From assembly GCA_016165875.1 (NCBI GenBank), contig JABBOT010000004.1, positions 10,268,889-10,332,888 on the forward strand: a stretch of DNA of 64,000 bases. The letters run 5' to 3'. The stretch's first letter is position 1. Every line of letters starts with the position of its first letter. This DNA comes from Acanthopleura granulata (lineage: Eukaryota > Mollusca > Polyplacophora > Chitonida > Chitonidae). The position numbers and the translations under genes were made by a program. Below, piece by piece: positions 63,769 to 64,000 of this stretch. The notes under the pieces were generated by a model, which worked only from the letters and a program-made list of their open reading frames with translations, had not been told where the DNA came from and searched no databases.

Positions 63769-63819
63769 CTGGAAATAAAACAGAAACACATTCCTCATGC
63801 AGTCGAAGTGTAAGAAATG

Positions 63820-64000
63820 TCATATCAGAAAACACATAGAAGTTGCCAAGGATAAAATCTTTGAAAGGGCTTGAGTTTATACCAGGCATTTGTTCGATAA
63901 TACAACACGCTGGTGCAGCCTTACAGCCGATGTAAACATCAAGTATTTTCCTACCTCCCACAGCTCCGGGTAAACAAGGTGCAGAGCACTTAGCTGTTTT
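63820..64000 (-). CDS. Possible further upstream gene B coding sequence
   Basis: The minus strand contains a frame with SSPFKDFI, which can be laid against DDFADFIK of gene A exon 10, preceded by a hydrophobic, Cys-rich stretch. Another frame at the very edge reads LSALHLVYPELWE before a GT. Neither has a convincing donor matching the phase of the next exon. A diverged or decayed exon 10, or chance, are both open. Confidence 0.25.

Overview
This is a nuclear window from an invertebrate animal. It is intron-rich and AT-rich, with GT-AG splicing and long intergenic tracts full of tRNA-headed SINEs. Two SINE families appear. One has a tRNA-like head and a 3' part reading 'gtgttttacgccgtactcaagaat' style sequence on its minus-strand copies. 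The other has a Glu-type tRNA head and a (CACT)n tail. From general knowledge, both types are common in molluscs and other lophotrochozoans, so a mollusc-like lophotrochozoan is my best guess (inferred, not proven).

Layout. 1-7.8 kb holds no recognisable intact gene: one fragment of a retroelement-like ORF, a duplicated interspersed repeat and SINE pieces. 7.9-22.5 kb (+) is a complete 15-exon inosine-5'-monophosphate dehydrogenase gene. Its splice phases all close and it encodes 514 aa, the same length as human IMPDH2, with every catalytic residue I checked at the human position. Its 3' UTR runs to about 24.24 kb. 24.3-32.5 kb is gene-poor and contains a diverged minisatellite whose units carry a palindromic CAGCTG E-box. 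32.8-55.2 kb (+) is a DH-PH Rho guanine nucleotide exchange factor gene of the PLEKHG5/7 type (called gene A here): 17 exons, 681 aa as modelled. 56.5-63.8 kb (-) and onward past the right edge is the 3' half of a paralogue (gene B) in the opposite orientation. Five of its seven exons have exactly the same length and phase as in gene A.

How the genes relate. IMPDH catalyses the committed step of guanine nucleotide synthesis. The two RhoGEFs would catalyse GDP-to-GTP exchange on Rho-family GTPases. I see no evidence that IMPDH and the GEF pair are functionally linked beyond proximity. Genes A and B are tail to tail, with predicted polyadenylation signals about 0.3 kb apart, and look like an old inverted duplication.

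The observations most worth a second look are: the inverted RhoGEF pair with conserved exon lengths but a changed catalytic-face residue (Gln-Arg to Gln-His) in gene B; a SINE inserted about 16 bp upstream of a gene A splice acceptor, whose CTCAC tail probably now supplies the branch site; a 250-bp-armed hairpin in IMPDH intron 1 with a perfect core of about 60 bp; an unnamed interspersed repeat present at least five or six times; and the E-box minisatellite. I found no operon, CRISPR, phage or other prokaryotic-type system.
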